DNA from: Streptococcus didelphis DSM 15616
Lineage (GTDB): Bacteria > Bacillota > Bacilli > Lactobacillales > Streptococcaceae
Assembly (NCBI RefSeq): GCF_000380005.1
Contig: NZ_KB904188.1
Coordinates: 1 to 64,000 of the forward strand
Reading direction: 5' to 3'
Length of the DNA stretch: 64,000 nucleotides
The position numbers and the translations under genes are program-made. Each line of letters begins with the position of its first letter. Position 1 is the first letter of the stretch. A model generated the notes under the pieces. The model was given only the letters and a program-made list of their open reading frames with translations, made no database searches and had not been told where the DNA came from. Below, piece by piece: positions 39,315-48,626 of this stretch.

Positions 39315-40109
39315 ATGGATAATAGACCAATTGGTTTTTTGGATTCAGGTGTTGGTGGCCTAACAGTTGTTCGAGAATTGATGAGGCAGTTACCACATGA
39401 AAAAATTGTTTATATTGGTGATTCTGCCAGAGCTCCTTATGGGCCCCGTCCAGCTGAACAAATCAGAGAATACACTTGGGAAATGGTCAATTTTTTACGG
39501 GCACAAGATGTCAAAATGATTGTTTTTGCCTGTAATACAGCTACAGCTGTTGCCTGGGAAGAAGTAAAAAAAGCCTTGTCAATTCCTGTCTTAGGTGTTA
39601 TTTTGCCAGGAGCAAGTGCTGCTATCAAGGTCAGTTCGCAGGGAAAAATAGGGGTTATTGGAACTCCCATGACAGTTTCTTCGGATATTTACCGAGAAAA
39701 AATTCAACTATTAGCTCCTAACATTCAGGTATTAAGCCTTGCTTGTCCTAAGTTTGTTCCTATCGTAGAATCTAATGAAGCTAAATCCAGCCTTGCTAAA
39801 AAAATCGTTTACGAAAGTTTAGCTCCCCTTGTAGGCAGGGTAGATACCTTGGTTTTAGGCTGTACCCATTACCCTTTGTTGCGACCAATTATTGAAAATG
39901 TAATGGGACCTGATGTGGTTTTAATTGATAGTGGAGCAGAATGTGTCCGTGATATTTCTGTCTTATTGAATTATTTTCAGATTAATGCTAGCAGAGATAG
40001 CCTACTACCAAATCATCAATTTTATACAAGTGCTGGTGTCGAAAGCTTTCAAGAAATTGCCAATTCTTGGCTAGACGAAGAAATAAATGTGGAGGATGTT
40101 GAACTTTGA
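39315..40109 (+). CDS. murI: Glutamate racemase
   Basis: MurI makes D-glutamate for peptidoglycan. The two catalytic cysteines are Cys73 in FACNTATAV and the Cys of LGCTHYPLL (about residue 183). DSGVGGL (10-16) is the N-terminal signature. The ATG at 39315 is 7 bases from AGGAAG; an in-frame GTG at 39309 is too close. It overlaps the next gene by 4 bases. Confidence 0.95.
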   Translation: MDNRPIGFLDSGVGGLTVVRELMRQLPHEKIVYIGDSARAPYGPRPAEQIREYTWEMVNFLRAQDVKMIVFACNTATAVAWEEVKKALSIPVLGVILPGASAAIKVSSQGKIGVIGTPMTVSSDIYREKIQLLAPNIQVLSLACPKFVPIVESNEAKSSLAKKIVYESLAPLVGRVDTLVLGCTHYPLLRPIIENVMGPDVVLIDSGAECVRDISVLLNYFQINASRDSLLPNHQFYTSAGVESFQEIANSWLDEEINVEDVEL

Positions 40110-41101
40110 CTGATAAAATTTACGAATATAAAGATGAAGAGAATTGGTTTATAGGGAAATGGAATGGCAATAACAGCATAAGAGCACTTGGTCACGTTTA
40201 TGATGAAGCTTTATATCGTATTGAAAAAAAATTAGACTTTTTAAATCCTAGTATGTTTGACGACTCCAGTGACTCCATTAATGGTTACTCTGTTACAGTT
40301 GTGCGTAAGGAGTCAGATGCTGCTTTGATTGATTTTATTCTGGATATAATCCGTCAAGAAAGTGACAGAAATATAGAAGCTAAGTATTACAAAGATACAA
40401 TTATTATTAGTGAAGATGGCATTATTCACGACATTATTATCCCTGAGCAGGGCATTGCTCTTGAGGATTTTTTATATTTCTCACAAGAAGATAGTGCTAA
40501 AACCATCTTAGTAGCAACGCGAAATGATGGCAAGACAAAAGAGTTTCGAGAGCTCTTTAAACAGTTTGGCTATAAGGTTGAAAATTTAAAAGATTATCCT
40601 GAACTTCCTGAAGTGGAAGAAACTGGTATGACCTTTGAAGAAAATGCTCGGCTGAAGGCTGAAACTATTTCTAAATTAACGGGTAAAATGGTTGTTGCTG
40701 ATGATTCGGGCTTGAAAGTTGATATTTTAGGTGGTTTACCAGGTGTATGGTCAGCTCGTTTTTCAGGCCCAGATGCAACAGATGCTAAGAATAATGCTAA
40801 ACTCTTGCATGAGTTGGCAATGGTCTTTGATCAGAAGAAGCGTTCTGCTCAATTTCATTCTACCTTAGTTGTTGCGGCACCAAATAAGGAAAGTCTAGTC
40901 GTGGAAGCTGATTGGCCAGGCTATATTGCTAACCAGCCAAAGGGTGATCAAGGCTTTGGTTATGATTCCCTCTTTATTGTTGGTGAAACGGGTCGCCATG
41001 CTGCAGAACTTAGTCCTGAGGAAAAAAACAAGCTCTCACACAGAGGCCTAGCCTTTCAAAAATTGATGGAGGTCTTTCCACAATGGCAAAGAAAACAATA
41101 A
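40106..41101 (+). CDS. NTP pyrophosphatase (RdgB/HAM1) with streptococcal N-terminal extension
   Basis: The C-terminal part (from about residue 133) is a HAM1/RdgB house-cleaning enzyme that hydrolyses dITP, XTP and similar to monophosphates: motif [24 protein letters not shown] and GFGYDSLF. Residues 1-130 form an extra domain of unknown function found in streptococci. The start is TTG, overlapping the murI stop (TTGA). It overlaps yfcE by 19 bases. The fusion is real, with no frameshift between the parts. Confidence 0.9.
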   Translation: MTDKIYEYKDEENWFIGKWNGNNSIRALGHVYDEALYRIEKKLDFLNPSMFDDSSDSINGYSVTVVRKESDAALIDFILDIIRQESDRNIEAKYYKDTIIISEDGIIHDIIIPEQGIALEDFLYFSQEDSAKTILVATRNDGKTKEFRELFKQFGYKVENLKDYPELPEVEETGMTFEENARLKAETISKLTGKMVVADDSGLKVDILGGLPGVWSARFSGPDATDAKNNAKLLHELAMVFDQKKRSAQFHSTLVVAAPNKESLVVEADWPGYIANQPKGDQGFGYDSLFIVGETGRHAAELSPEEKNKLSHRGLAFQKLMEVFPQWQRKQ

Positions 41102-41604
41102 TTGTAATGAGTGATTCTCATGGTGATCGGGAGATTGTCAGTAAGATTAAAAACAAGTATCTAGGAAAAGTCCATGCTATTTTTCATAATGGAGACTCTG
41201 AGTTAAACAGTTCAGATCCTATCTGGCAGGATATTTATGTAGTGGCAGGAAACTGTGACTATGATAATGGCTATAAAAGCCAATTAGTGACCAAATTAGG
41301 TCCATTTACTATTGCTCAAACACATGGGCACCTACAAGGGATTAATTTCACCTGGGATAAATTAGACTACTTTGCTCAAGAAGCTGATGCGGATATTTGC
41401 CTCTATGGACACCTGCATCAACCTGCAGCCTGGCAAGTCGGAAAAACTATCTTTATCAATCCAGGTAGTGTTTCACAACCTAGAGGCGAAATCAATGAAA
41501 AATTGTATGCGCGTGTGCAACTTTCTGATGATGTGATTACAATAGATTATTTTAATCGGGATCATGAGATTTATCCCCTTCTTTCTAAGGAATTTAAGCG
41601 ATGA
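41083..41604 (+). CDS. YfcE-type metallophosphoesterase
   Basis: This 173-residue calcineurin-like phosphoesterase has all metal motifs: DSHGD (D-x-H), HNGD, GNCD, THGH and GHLHQP. Family members hydrolyse phosphodiesters in the cytoplasm; the natural substrate is unknown. It overlaps its neighbours on both sides. Confidence 0.9.
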   Translation: MAKKTIIVMSDSHGDREIVSKIKNKYLGKVHAIFHNGDSELNSSDPIWQDIYVVAGNCDYDNGYKSQLVTKLGPFTIAQTHGHLQGINFTWDKLDYFAQEADADICLYGHLHQPAAWQVGKTIFINPGSVSQPRGEINEKLYARVQLSDDVITIDYFNRDHEIYPLLSKEFKR

Positions 41605-42068
41605 TTGCAAAAGAATTTGAAACATTTATCCTCCAGCATTTAGATAGTTATCTAATTCCTGCTGCTGATTTAGCTATTTTTATTGATACTCATAATTCAG
41701 ATCATGTCATGCTCTTACTGGTAAGCAATGGCTTTTCTAGAGTACCAGTTATCACAAAGGATAAAGTGTTTAAAGGCACGATTAGTATTTCAGATATTCT
41801 TGCTTATAAAGATAAGCATGGATTGACAGACTGGGAAATGAGATTAACAGATATTGGTAAAATGGTTAATACTAAGATTGCTGCGATATCGCATAGGGTA
41901 AACCTAACAGTGATTATGCATAAATTAGTGGAATTTCCTTTTTTACCAGTGGTTGATGACAAGAACCATTTTATTGGCATTATTACTCGAAAATCTATCT
42001 TAAAAGCCTTAAATAGTCTTTTACATGATTTTACAGATGATTATATGATAATAAAAAAAGATAAATGA
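41601..42068 (+). CDS. cbpB: Tandem CBS-domain protein CbpB
   Basis: This 155-residue protein consists of two CBS domains (LAIFIDTHNSDHVMLLLVSNGFSRVPVI and ISHRVNLTVIMHKLVEFPFLPVVDD). CbpB/DarB homologues bind c-di-AMP and, when free, stimulate the (p)ppGpp synthetase Rel. That function is inferred from family and position. ATGA overlaps join it to yfcE and to the xerD-like gene. Confidence 0.85.
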   Translation: MIAKEFETFILQHLDSYLIPAADLAIFIDTHNSDHVMLLLVSNGFSRVPVITKDKVFKGTISISDILAYKDKHGLTDWEMRLTDIGKMVNTKIAAISHRVNLTVIMHKLVEFPFLPVVDDKNHFIGIITRKSILKALNSLLHDFTDDYMIIKKDK

Positions 42069-42817
42069 TGATAAATGATTTAGTAGAAGCCTTTTTAAAG
42101 CAAAAGAAACTGTCCCAGAACACTCAGAAATCTTACCGATATGATTTGTTGCAGTTTATTTCTTTGATAGAAGGTCATTTAAGTCAGGCTAGACTGGCTA
42201 TCTATAAGCAACATATTAACGGACTTAGTTTGGCTGCTAAGAAAAGAAAATATTCTACCATTAATCAATTCCTGCTTTATTTATATCAGGTTAACTATAG
42301 TCAAGCTTATTATCAATTAGGAGACAAAATAAGATTACCTCAGTCGCAGCTACAAAAAGATTTAGAATTACTTGATAAAGACCTATTCTATAAGGAAAGC
42401 CAATATAAAGAAGGGCAATTGATTGCTCTACTTATCTTTGAGTTGGGCTTACGTCCTAATGAGTTAGCTGCTATAAGGCTTGTAGATCTTGATTTGTCAT
42501 TTCGCATTTTGCAAGTAAATGATGGCCACAAAATTCGTATTTTAAAGCTTCCTAAAAGGCTTCTTCCTTTTATTGAAGCTAGGATGCAAGCTGGCACTTA
42601 CTTGTTTGATAATAAGGGAAAGCCTTTATCTAGGCAGTGGTTCTTCAATCACTTAAAGACCTATCTAAATTCTCTAGGACTGGAGAAGATGACAGCCCAA
42701 AAACTCAGGGAACAGTATATTCTCTCCCAAAAAGCAGAAGGAAAGACAATAATGGAACTGAGTCAGCAACTAGGACTTAATAGTCCTATTACACTAGAAA
42801 AATATTTTAAAGCCTAA
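42065..42817 (+). CDS. XerD-like tyrosine recombinase with incomplete active site
   Basis: The 250-residue protein has an N-terminal SAM-like core-binding domain and a C-terminal tyrosine-recombinase fold. Arg130 (LGLRPNE) and Tyr247 (LEKYFKA) are in the expected places. The HxLR box is degenerate: TAQKLREQY retains Arg215 but lacks the His. Streptococci use XerS for dimer resolution, and this XerD-like protein is a known non-canonical paralogue next to scpAB. Catalysis is doubtful. Confidence 0.85.
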   Translation: MMINDLVEAFLKQKKLSQNTQKSYRYDLLQFISLIEGHLSQARLAIYKQHINGLSLAAKKRKYSTINQFLLYLYQVNYSQAYYQLGDKIRLPQSQLQKDLELLDKDLFYKESQYKEGQLIALLIFELGLRPNELAAIRLVDLDLSFRILQVNDGHKIRILKLPKRLLPFIEARMQAGTYLFDNKGKPLSRQWFFNHLKTYLNSLGLEKMTAQKLREQYILSQKAEGKTIMELSQQLGLNSPITLEKYFKA

Positions 42818-43524
42818 TGGATATAAAATTAAAAGATTTTCAAGGACCACTTGATTTACTACTGCATCTGGTTTCCAAATACCAGGTAGATATTTATGAC
42901 GTTCCTATTGTTGAAGTGATTGAACAGTATCTAGCTTATATCGAGACCTTGCATGCTATGAAGTTAGAAGTAGCTGGAGAATATATGCTCATGGCCAGTC
43001 AGTTAATGTTGATTAAAAGCAGAAGACTCCTACCTAAAGTTGTTGAGGCTGAACCTGATGACCAAGACCCTGAACTAGAACTTCTAAGTAAGATTGAGGA
43101 ATATAGTCATTTTAAAGCAGTCAGTCAAGAATTAGGAAAGCAACATGATTGGCGAGCTCTTCACTACTCAAAACCCATGCAAGAATTAATTTTTGAAGAT
43201 GCTATTTTAAACAAAGATAAGACAGTTACAGACTTATTTTTAGCTTTTTCTAAGCTTATGACTGTCAAACAGGAAGAATTCAAGCATAATCACACGGTTA
43301 TTGAAAGAGAAGATTACCGTATTGAAGATATGATGCATGATTTAGAAGAAAGATTGGACCAGCAAAAGCAAGTTACCCTAAATAGTGTTTTTCGGGAGTG
43401 TACTGATTTAAATCAAGTTATTACCTTGTTTTTGGCAACCCTAGAATTAATTAAAATGCAGTATGTTAGGGTTATTCAGGAAGATAACTTTGCTGATATT
43501 ATTTTGAAAAAGGAGTTCAAATGA
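42817..43524 (+). CDS. scpA: Segregation and condensation protein ScpA
   Basis: ScpA is the kleisin subunit of the Smc-ScpAB condensin. The 235-residue protein begins [18 protein letters not shown], the ScpA signature, and ends with the winged helix that binds the Smc head. It shares one base with the xerD-like stop and overlaps scpB by 4 bases. Confidence 0.95.
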   Translation: MDIKLKDFQGPLDLLLHLVSKYQVDIYDVPIVEVIEQYLAYIETLHAMKLEVAGEYMLMASQLMLIKSRRLLPKVVEAEPDDQDPELELLSKIEEYSHFKAVSQELGKQHDWRALHYSKPMQELIFEDAILNKDKTVTDLFLAFSKLMTVKQEEFKHNHTVIEREDYRIEDMMHDLEERLDQQKQVTLNSVFRECTDLNQVITLFLATLELIKMQYVRVIQEDNFADIILKKEFK

Positions 43525-44072
43525 CCTATTTAGCTCAAATTGAAGCTTTGCTTTTTGTGGCTGGTGAAGAGGGTCTGAGTCTTAGGAATCTTGCTCATAT
43601 GCTAGATTTAAAGCCTACTGCCTTGCAGCAACAGCTGGAAAAGTTAAGTGATAGGTACAAAGAGGATAAAAACTCTGCACTTTGTCTTTTGGAGACTTCA
43701 CAGACCTATAAGCTGGTGACGAAAGAAGAGCATGCTCAAATCTTGAAAGCCTTTGCTAAGGCACCTATGAATCAAAGTTTATCTCGGGCTAGTTTAGAGG
43801 TTCTATCCATTATTGCTTACAAGCAACCCATTACTCGGATTGAGATTGATGATATCAGAGGGGTTAATTCTAGTGGGGCTCTAAGTAAGCTACTAGCCTT
43901 TGAGCTGATTCAGGAGGCTGGGAAAAAAGAGGTTGTGGGCCGACCTCATTTATACAAGACAACAGATTATTTTTTGGACTTTATGGGAATTAATGACCTA
44001 GATGAATTAATCGATGCTTCAAATTTAGCTATTCAAGATCAGGAAGTGGCCTTGTTTCAGATGAATGACTAA
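43521..44072 (+). CDS. scpB: Segregation and condensation protein ScpB
   Basis: ScpB dimers bind ScpA in the condensin complex. The 183-residue protein has two winged helices; the segment [30 protein letters not shown] is highly characteristic. Confidence 0.95.
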   Translation: MTYLAQIEALLFVAGEEGLSLRNLAHMLDLKPTALQQQLEKLSDRYKEDKNSALCLLETSQTYKLVTKEEHAQILKAFAKAPMNQSLSRASLEVLSIIAYKQPITRIEIDDIRGVNSSGALSKLLAFELIQEAGKKEVVGRPHLYKTTDYFLDFMGINDLDELIDASNLAIQDQEVALFQMND

Positions 44073-44103
44073 GTTGCCAGAAGATTTATAGAAAAGAGAA
44101 AAG

Positions 44104-44826
44104 ATGAGAATAAATAAATATATTGCTCACGCTGGAATTGCCAGTCGTCGTAAAGCGGAATCCTTAATCAAAGAGGGATTGGTTACCATTAATGGGGAAG
44201 TTGTTACTGATTTGGCAACTCTTGTTAAGTCAGGAGATAAGGTTGAAGTTGAAGGAAGCCCCATTTATAATGAGGAGAAGGTCTATTATCTTCTGAATAA
44301 GCCTCGTGGTGTTATTTCTAGTGTCTCTGATGATAAGGGGAGACGAACTGTTATTGATTTACTGCCCCAGGTTAAGGAAAGAATCTATCCTGTAGGGCGT
44401 TTAGACTGGGATACTTCTGGGCTTTTGATTTTGACTAATGATGGTGATTTTACTGATAAAATGATTCATCCACGTAATGAAATTGATAAGGTGTATCTTG
44501 CCCGTGTTAAGGGGATTGCATCTAAGGAAAACCTTCGTCCTTTAACACGTGGGATTGTCATTGATGGTAAAAAAACCAAGCCAGCCCGTTATAATATTAT
44601 CCGTGTTGAAGCTGATAAGAATCGTTCTATTGTTGAATTAACCATTCATGAAGGACGTAATCACCAGGTTAAGAAAATGTTTGAGTCGGTAGGACTTTTG
44701 GTTGACAAGTTATCACGTACCCAGTTTGGGACCTTGGATTTACAAGGATTAAGACCTGGAGAAGCTAGACGTTTATCTAAAAAAGAAGTTAGTCAACTTC
44801 ATAATGCAGCAAATACAGACAAATGA
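44104..44826 (+). CDS. rluB: 23S rRNA pseudouridine synthase RluB
   Basis: The protein (240 residues) has an N-terminal S4 RNA-binding domain ([19 protein letters not shown]) and a catalytic domain with Asp in [17 protein letters not shown]. It belongs to the RsuA/RluB family; placement after scpB supports RluB. It overlaps yidD by 4 bases. Confidence 0.92.
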   Translation: MRINKYIAHAGIASRRKAESLIKEGLVTINGEVVTDLATLVKSGDKVEVEGSPIYNEEKVYYLLNKPRGVISSVSDDKGRRTVIDLLPQVKERIYPVGRLDWDTSGLLILTNDGDFTDKMIHPRNEIDKVYLARVKGIASKENLRPLTRGIVIDGKKTKPARYNIIRVEADKNRSIVELTIHEGRNHQVKKMFESVGLLVDKLSRTQFGTLDLQGLRPGEARRLSKKEVSQLHNAANTDK

Positions 44827-45065
44827 TTAAACAAACTCTTATCTTCTTTGTAAGGTTATATCAGAAGTATATTTCTCCTTTGACACCAGCTAGCTGTCGT
44901 TATCGGCCTACTTGTTCAAATTACATGATAGAGGCAATTGATAAGCATGGAGTAAGAGGTATTTTGATGGGAATTGCTAGGATTTTGCGTTGCCATCCAT
45001 TTGTTAAGGGTGGTGATGATCCAGTTCCAGACTACTTCAGCTTAAGAAGAAATCATAAAGATTAA
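44823..45065 (+). CDS. yidD: Membrane protein insertion efficiency factor YidD
   Basis: This 80-residue peripheral membrane protein has the family signature [15 protein letters not shown] and [12 protein letters not shown]. It assists YidC-dependent insertion. It is the last gene of the chain that starts at murI. Confidence 0.95.
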   Translation: MIKQTLIFFVRLYQKYISPLTPASCRYRPTCSNYMIEAIDKHGVRGILMGIARILRCHPFVKGGDDPVPDYFSLRRNHKD

Positions 45066-45120
45066 TGTTGCAAATACTTTATAGTTAGCATCTTTTGAAA
45101 CCATAAACTTTTATCCTGTG

Positions 45121-45144
45121 AGAGAACAAATCTGTTCTCTTTTT
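45121..45144 (+). terminator. Terminator of the murI-yidD gene chain
   Basis: AGAGAACA(AATC)TGTTCTCT followed by TTTT. Confidence 0.85.
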
Positions 45145-45491
45145 GATATGGTTTTTTAAAAGTTAAGTTTTATAAGCTACTTTAGTTAATTGATTTCATT
45201 TTGAAAAATAAGAGAGGTCTTTCTTTTTTTAACTTAGATGAGTTGGTAAAAAGGGAAATCCCTTTATTTATAGGTGTTTAAGACGAAAACTAGAAGCAGT
45301 ATAATGAGTTTTTGAAAAATTGGTACATACTGTCATTATTTTGCATATAAGCTCTAAAAAATGACCTTGTTTTTACCCTAATTTAGGTTACCTTTAAAGA
45401 GACGAGGTATTTGTTACATTAACTTAGGAGGGGGTTTAGTCTTATTTATAACAAATATGTCTTGTCGAATGAAGAAAATTAGGGGATTATC
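45145..45491. other. Non-coding region upstream of the phospholipase gene
   Basis: This AT-rich stretch of about 350 bases holds no gene. AGGAGGGGG at 45426-45434 looks like a strong ribosome binding site but has no start codon at a useful distance. A 12-codon ORF at 45456-45494 overlaps the next ATG. No clear -35/-10 pair or CovR box was recognised. Confidence 0.4.
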
Positions 45492-46040
45492 ATGAATAGA
45501 AGAATTACTGTTATATTTACTTTTTTTGTTTTTGCTCTTGTGTCTTTACTAGCTTGTAGAGTGGTTAATGCGGATACCAATCAATTAGAACCAAGTGTTG
45601 AAGATAGTCGTATTTTTCAAGAATTAACCAAGCTAAGAGAATATGATGAAAAGGGCTTGCCTTATATCAACATCGAGGAAGCCAATCGTCAAGGATTAAG
45701 CCAAGAAGCTATCTATGTAGGAGAAAGACTTAATACGCTTACTGCAGACATGAAAAGAGAAGGGAAAGAAGTGGTTATTCGCAGGGTTAAAAGGTCCTTG
45801 TTGCCGGTAGCTTCTTATGGAAATTTTTGTGGCAAGGGCAATAATGGCTATGATAGCCCAGCAATTGATGATTTAGATCAGGCGTGTTACCACCATGATC
45901 TTTGTTTTCAGGGATTTGGACAGGATAATCAAACCTGTAATCAAGAATTCCGTGACAGATTAGAGCCTATTTTGGCTTCCAATGCTTGGTACACTTACAA
46001 GGGGGCCTATGCTCGTGCAGCCTATGCCTTGTTTTACTAG
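45492..46040 (+). CDS. Secreted phospholipase A2 (SlaA-like)
   Basis: This 182-residue protein has a signal peptide (cleavage likely after VVNA, residue 27). A roughly 70-residue pro-region ends in basic RRVKRS, and a phospholipase A2 core follows. The calcium loop is YGNFCGKGNNG (109-119) and the active site is CYHHDLC (132-138), with His135 and Asp136 as catalytic pair. It should release fatty acids from host phospholipids. The nearest described relatives are streptococcal SlaA (phage-borne in S. pyogenes) and SlaB of S. equi. No phage genes are near, so this copy is chromosomal. Confidence 0.85.
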   Translation: MNRRITVIFTFFVFALVSLLACRVVNADTNQLEPSVEDSRIFQELTKLREYDEKGLPYINIEEANRQGLSQEAIYVGERLNTLTADMKREGKEVVIRRVKRSLLPVASYGNFCGKGNNGYDSPAIDDLDQACYHHDLCFQGFGQDNQTCNQEFRDRLEPILASNAWYTYKGAYARAAYALFY

Positions 46041-46049
46041 GAGCTAGGT

Positions 46050-46256
46050 ATGGATTTACTATGGCTTGTGGTCATAAAAGGATTAGTAATCTTATTTTTA
46101 CTTGCTTTAACCTACGTTGCGTACTTATTACTTTCTAAAATTAAAAACAAAGTTCCTAGTATTATAAAGGCTTTACTAATGATAAGCTATGGCTTCTTTT
46201 TGTTGGGAATTATCTATCTGCTTGCTTTTGTGGTTATGTTTGGCTACAATTCCTAA
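46050..46256 (+). CDS. Small two-helix membrane protein after the phospholipase gene
   Basis: This 68-residue protein has two hydrophobic segments (about 4-28 and 40-66) and a short basic loop, SKIKNKVPS. It starts 9 bases after the phospholipase stop with GGAGC as RBS, so it is co-transcribed. I do not recognise a family. Self-protection against the lipase or help in export are possible but unsupported. Confidence 0.6.
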   Translation: MDLLWLVVIKGLVILFLLALTYVAYLLLSKIKNKVPSIIKALLMISYGFFLLGIIYLLAFVVMFGYNS

Positions 46257-46294
46257 ACTATTATTAGAGCAAGCTTACAAAAATCATAAAATCA

Positions 46295-46322
46295 TTGACA
46301 AGGCTTTTTAAAGTGCTATAAT
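46295..46322 (+). promoter_or_regulatory. trmL promoter
   Basis: TTGACA at 46295-46300 and TATAAT at 46317-46322 are separated by 16 bases. The leader to the ATG is about 125 bases. Confidence 0.8.
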
Positions 46323-46343
46323 AAAAAATAAGTATTCGTTGAT

Positions 46344-46430
46344 TTAAATCAAACCTGTTATGATTTAAGTTAAGGAGTGACCACCAACCACATTGTTTGC
46401 TGAGCTTGACTCCGAGCAGTGTGGTTTTTA
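46344..46430 (+). promoter_or_regulatory. Structured leader of trmL with a terminator-like hairpin
   Basis: A first hairpin is TTAAATCA/TGATTTAA (46344-46368). A second, AACCACA/TGTGGTT (46386-46426) with an inner TGCT/AGCA helix, is followed by five T. GGAGT at 46374 can instead pair with ACTCC at 46409, which would compete with the second hairpin. This resembles an attenuator; no known riboswitch class was recognised. Confidence 0.45.
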
Positions 46431-46453
46431 TGATGAAAAAAAGTGAGAAAATC

Positions 46454-46999
46454 ATGACAAAAGACTTTGAAACAAGTAGTTACCGACAAGAAAATTCTAA
46501 AAACCATGTGGTTTTATTTCAACCTCAAATCCCGCAAAACACAGGTAATATTGCCAGAACCTGTGCCGCAACAAATGCTCCCTTGCATATTATTAAGCCT
46601 ATGGGTTTTCCTATTGATGACCGTAAAATGAAAAGAGCTGGCTTAGATTACTGGGATAAGCTAGATGTGAGATTTTATGAGGATTTGGATGACTTTTTGA
46701 ATCACTGTCAAGGGCAGCTCCATCTGATTAGTAAATTTGCTGAAAAAACCTATTCTGAAGAACATTTTAATGATAATCAGAACCACTATTTTCTCTTTGG
46801 GAGAGAAGATAAGGGCCTGCCAGAGGACTTTATGCGTCAGCACCCAGATAAGGCCTTAAGAATTCCCATGAATGATCAACATGTCAGAAGCCTCAACCTT
46901 TCTAATACCGTCTGTATGATTGTCTATGAGGCTCTTAGGCAGCAAGCTTTCCAAGGCTTGGAGCTAAGCCATACCTATGAACATGATAAATTAAAGTAG
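46454..46999 (+). CDS. trmL: tRNA (cytidine/uridine-34-2'-O)-methyltransferase TrmL
   Basis: TrmL methylates the wobble ribose of tRNA-Leu isoacceptors. This is a minimal SPOUT domain: [23 protein letters not shown], then [13 protein letters not shown] and [25 protein letters not shown]. The ATG at 46454 gives 181 residues; the upstream in-frame codons run into the leader hairpin, so they were excluded. Confidence 0.9.
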   Translation: MTKDFETSSYRQENSKNHVVLFQPQIPQNTGNIARTCAATNAPLHIIKPMGFPIDDRKMKRAGLDYWDKLDVRFYEDLDDFLNHCQGQLHLISKFAEKTYSEEHFNDNQNHYFLFGREDKGLPEDFMRQHPDKALRIPMNDQHVRSLNLSNTVCMIVYEALRQQAFQGLELSHTYEHDKLK

Positions 47000-47127
47000 C
47001 AGCAAAAAGTTTTCCTAGGCTTAAAGCTTACTTGTGCTTAAGGAGTAGATAGGGAACTATCTGCTTCTTTTTTAATTTAAAAAGCTAAGCTCTTGATAAG
47101 TTGCCTTAAATCTGCTATTCTATAAGT

Positions 47128-47247
47128 GTCTTCAGGGCAGGGTGTGATTCCCGACCGGCGGTGACTAATCAGTGATTAGAAGTCCGCGAGCGCAAGCTGA
47201 TGTGGTGTAATTCCACAACCGACAGTATAGTCTGGATGAGAGAAGAC
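47128..47247 (+). promoter_or_regulatory. FMN riboswitch (RFN element)
   Basis: The conserved RFN blocks are all present: TCAGGGCAGGGTG, CCGACCGGCGGT, AGTCCGCGAGCG, and the closing pair GTCTTC/GAAGAC (47128-47133 with 47242-47247). It lies directly upstream of ribU, so riboflavin uptake is shut down when FMN is plentiful. A TTTGAG/CTCAAA hairpin at 47256-47281 may be part of the switching platform. Confidence 0.95.
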
Positions 47248-47325
47248 CGGGTTTTTTGAGCGGCTTTTTTGCTACTCAAATACGAAGGAACTTCTTTCAA
47301 TTTGAAAAAATTGGAGGAATTTTTT

Positions 47326-47889
47326 ATGTCAAAAACACATCGTTTGGTAATGCTTGCCATTTTATCTGCTATTTCATTTATCCTGATGTTTTTCAGTTTC
47401 TCGATTATTCCAGGAGCTGGCTTTCTCAAGATTGAATTTAGCGTTATTCCTGTCCTCATAGGACTTGTTCTGCTTGATTTGAAGAGTGCTTATATTGTTT
47501 TAATCATGCGTTCACTCTTGAAATTAGTCTTAAACAACAGTGGGATTAATGATATTATTGGTTTACCAATGAATATCCTTGCCTTGGGCATTTTTGTAAC
47601 TGTCTTTGCCCTGCTTTGGAATTCCAAACGAAAGAAGAAGGACTATATTAGGGCAAGTATCTTTGCTACAGCTGCCCTAACAGTCTCTATGCTATTTTTA
47701 AACTATATTTATGCCATTCCCTTATATGCAAAATTTGCTAACTTTGATATTGGAGCTTACATAGGAATTATCAAGTATCTACTAACTATGGTTCTTCCTT
47801 TTAATCTCCTTGAAGGTTTGGTCTTTGCTTTTGCTTTTTATTTTGTTTATATAGCTTCTCAACCAGTACTAGAAAGGTATACTGCTTAA
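47326..47889 (+). CDS. ribU: Riboflavin ECF transporter substrate-binding subunit RibU
   Basis: RibU is the membrane S-component that binds riboflavin and works with the shared ECF module. It has 187 residues and about six hydrophobic helices. GGAGG lies 8 bases before the ATG at 47326; an earlier in-frame start falls inside the riboswitch platform and is excluded. The FMN riboswitch fixes the substrate assignment. Confidence 0.95.
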   Translation: MSKTHRLVMLAILSAISFILMFFSFSIIPGAGFLKIEFSVIPVLIGLVLLDLKSAYIVLIMRSLLKLVLNNSGINDIIGLPMNILALGIFVTVFALLWNSKRKKKDYIRASIFATAALTVSMLFLNYIYAIPLYAKFANFDIGAYIGIIKYLLTMVLPFNLLEGLVFAFAFYFVYIASQPVLERYTA

Positions 47890-47892
47890 TTT

Positions 47893-48543
47893 ATGATTAA
47901 CAAACAAAACTACTTCATGCGGGCCTCTTTTGCCTTCTTAATTTTTGTTATCCTAGGCTATTCTGTCAAATTTTATCCAGAATCCTTAGCTTTTTTGGAC
48001 ATCGCTGTGCAAGAAGCCGTGCGAGGCAACCTTCCTGATAACTTAACGGAGTTCTTTAAGTTTATTACCATTTTTGGAAATGTCCTTACGCAGTTTGGAG
48101 TTGTTATTTTGGTAGCTGGCTTATTCCTCATTAAAAGATGGCGAACAGAAGCACTCTTTTTAATTACTGGTGCTAGTGTGTCAGGCTTAGCTATTGTTAT
48201 CTTTAAGCTGCTTTATAAGCGTACCCGACCTGAAATTGAACATCTGGTCCATGCAGGTGGTTTTTCCTTTCCTAGTGGGCATTCGCTGGGTTCTATGGTC
48301 ATCTATGGGATTATCTTAATTGTGATTCATGAGCGTGTCACTTCTAAAGGCCTTAGGTGGTTCTTGGAGTGTATCTTTGCTCTTTTAATCTTATTGATTG
48401 GTTTGTCACGGATTTATCTAGGGGTGCATTTCCCTACAGATGTTTTAGCTGGTTTTATTATTGGCTATGCCTTGTTGAATGTTTTTTATCCCTACTATGT
48501 GGAAAGACGTTTTAAATGGCGTTTTCAGTCTAGGCAGGATTAA
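47893..48543 (+). CDS. PAP2-family membrane phosphatase
   Basis: This 216-residue protein with about six membrane helices has the three PAP2 motifs: KRTRP (K-x6-RP type), PSGHS, and SRIYLGVHFPTD. It may act on undecaprenyl pyrophosphate or lipid phosphates. It begins 3 bases after ribU and is co-transcribed with it. Confidence 0.9.
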   Translation: MINKQNYFMRASFAFLIFVILGYSVKFYPESLAFLDIAVQEAVRGNLPDNLTEFFKFITIFGNVLTQFGVVILVAGLFLIKRWRTEALFLITGASVSGLAIVIFKLLYKRTRPEIEHLVHAGGFSFPSGHSLGSMVIYGIILIVIHERVTSKGLRWFLECIFALLILLIGLSRIYLGVHFPTDVLAGFIIGYALLNVFYPYYVERRFKWRFQSRQD

Positions 48544-48551
48544 AGTCTTTA

Positions 48552-48578
48552 AAGCAACTTGATGGGTTGCTTTTTATA
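48552..48578 (+). terminator. Terminator of ribU-pap2
   Basis: AAAGCAAC(TTGATGG)GTTGCTTT followed by TT. Confidence 0.8.
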
Positions 48579-48611
48579 ATTTCCTTGCTTTATACCTTCC
48601 TTCTTATTTTA

Positions 48612-48620
48612 TGCTAAAAT
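48612..48620 (+). promoter_or_regulatory. Extended -10 promoter, ATG 7 bases downstream
   Basis: TGCTAAAAT ends 6 bases before the ATG at 48627. No ribosome binding site fits in that space. A leaderless transcript is predicted. Confidence 0.55.
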
Positions 48621-48626
48621 AAGGGT

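Noticed and set aside
45456..45494. 12-codon leader peptide overlapping the phospholipase start
   Set aside because: The AGGAGGGGG is more than 20 bases away, so translation is unlikely, and the codons show no special pattern.
45492..46256. Prophage or prophage remnant around the phospholipase gene
   Set aside because: No integrase, holin, lysin or attachment-site duplication was seen on either side.
46376..46402. GTG-initiated 8-codon leader peptide in the trmL leader
   Set aside because: The GTG overlaps its own would-be ribosome binding site.
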